Shown here in pieces: positions 63,508 to 64,000 of a stretch of 64,000 nt of DNA. Made by a program: the position numbers and the translations under genes. Position 1 is the stretch's first letter, and every line of letters begins with the position of its first letter. The stretch comes from Flavobacterium sp. RSP15. GTDB taxonomy: Bacteria; Bacteroidota; Bacteroidia; Flavobacteriales; Flavobacteriaceae. The stretch lies in assembly GCF_003968755.1 (NCBI RefSeq), contig NZ_RYDL01000002.1, forward strand, positions 310,001 to 374,000, given 5' to 3'. The notes under the pieces were generated by a model that did no database searches, was not told where the DNA came from, and saw only the letters and a list, made by a program, of their open reading frames with translations.

Positions 63508-64000
63508 ATGCATATAACAGAAAACTTCACCATAGACAAATTAAAACTAACAGATGCAAATCAGTTGTATCAATTTATGATTGACAATTATCAAAGATTA
63601 CTCCTATTTTTCCCACTTACACTTTCAAGCAATTCAAGTATTGAAAAGACAAAAGAATATATTTCAATAAAGGAAAAGGAGATTCAGGAAAAATCAAATT
63701 TCACTTTAGCAATTCGAGAGAAAGATTCTCAAAATATTGCAGGATTAATTATTATTAAAAAAATTGATTGGGAGAAAAGAATAGCAGAGTTAGCATATTG
63801 TATTGGTTCAGAATATGAAGGAAGAGGCATGGTGTCATTTGCTGTAAAAGGAATTTCAAAGTATTCTTTTGATGAATTAGAGTTAAAAACTCTTCATATT
63901 ATTTCTCATAAAACGAACCTTGGAAGTGTTAAAGTAGCTCAAAAATGCGGATTTGTATGGAGCGAAACATTAAAGAATGAGTTTACTCCAACAAATGGAC
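63508..64000 (+). CDS. GNAT-family N-acetyltransferase (truncated by window end)
   Basis: An ATG at 63508 opens a frame of 164 codons that runs off the window. It has a RimJ/RimL-type layout: N-terminal FTIDKLKLTDANQLYQFMID, a central FTLAIREKDSQNIAGLIIIKK, the acetyl-CoA loop YCIGSEYEGRGMVSFAVKGI (about 111-130) and VKVAQKCGFVWSE near 149. The substrate may be a protein N-terminus or a small molecule. In related genomes an acetyltransferase gene often follows hemE, which would make the accessory gene an insertion between them. Confidence 0.85.
   Translation, partial: MHITENFTIDKLKLTDANQLYQFMIDNYQRLLLFFPLTLSSNSSIEKTKEYISIKEKEIQEKSNFTLAIREKDSQNIAGLIIIKKIDWEKRIAELAYCIGSEYEGRGMVSFAVKGISKYSFDELELKTLHIISHKTNLGSVKVAQKCGFVWSETLKNEFTPTNG

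Noticed and set aside
1..64000. CRISPR array, IS transposase, integrase or rRNA operon
   Set aside because: I found no regularly spaced repeat array, no transposase- or integrase-like frame and no rRNA sequence in the window.

Overview
The window reads as chromosome from a Bacteroidota member, most likely a Flavobacterium-like species. The DNA is AT-rich. Promoters follow the Bacteroidota -7 pattern TAnnTTTG rather than sigma-70 boxes, and starts lack Shine-Dalgarno sequences. Many families are lineage-typical: DUF4175, DUF4837, DUF2007, GH3-like, HU-CCDC81/SPOR, and an AraC-hemH / hemACDE heme locus. I assigned families from remembered signatures; no database search was possible.

Layout. 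1-7.9 kb: mostly minus-strand genes (Wzz-like membrane protein, phosphorylase-like DUF6909 protein, GH3-like protein, an M23-less membrane protein, tex, rpiB) plus tatA and a DUF1294 gene on plus. 7.95-8.64 kb: a long, very AT-rich gene-free stretch carrying a cluster of DnaA-box-like nonamers, a good oriC candidate. 8.6-20.4 kb: rnr, a GIN-domain protein, LysE, tRNA-Cys with a duplicated 3' flank, folB, glnS, a YtxH/holin-like membrane operon, an SPFH protein, a decayed outer-membrane barrel gene and gltX. 20.6-28.9 kb: DUF4175-ybeY-mnmG-GNAT-methyltransferase-OmpH, with two perfect and one near-perfect parS sites around mnmG. 29-41 kb: a PIF1-like helicase, a SPOR protein, dprA, trpS, an acyltransferase, a second barrel remnant, recA, a thioesterase, holB and pgk. 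41.6-52.3 kb: a LysM transglycosylase, envelope proteins, rnpA, an acyltransferase-desaturase pair, an HD hydrolase and an enoyl-CoA hydratase. 52.3-61.9 kb: the heme region, with hemH-MATE-HemJ-like-kinase-hydratase on minus, an AraC regulator, and hemA-hemC-hemD-hemE on plus. 61.9-64 kb: an accessory gene (DUF3223-like + PLD-like + HNH-like parts) enclosed by 22-bp perfect inverted repeats, then a truncated GNAT gene.

The functions are largely housekeeping: translation (three aminoacyl-tRNA synthetases, tRNA-Cys, mnmG, ybeY, rnpA, rnr), DNA processing (recA, dprA, holB, helicase), heme synthesis and envelope maintenance. oriC-like and parS-like sites 16-18 kb apart suggest an origin-proximal region. 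The points most worth following are the inverted-repeat-flanked accessory gene, the oriC/parS pair, an 84-bp leader repeated in frame at the 5' ends of two unrelated exported-protein genes, several small dispersed repeats, and promoters placed so close to start codons that the mRNAs should be nearly leaderless.
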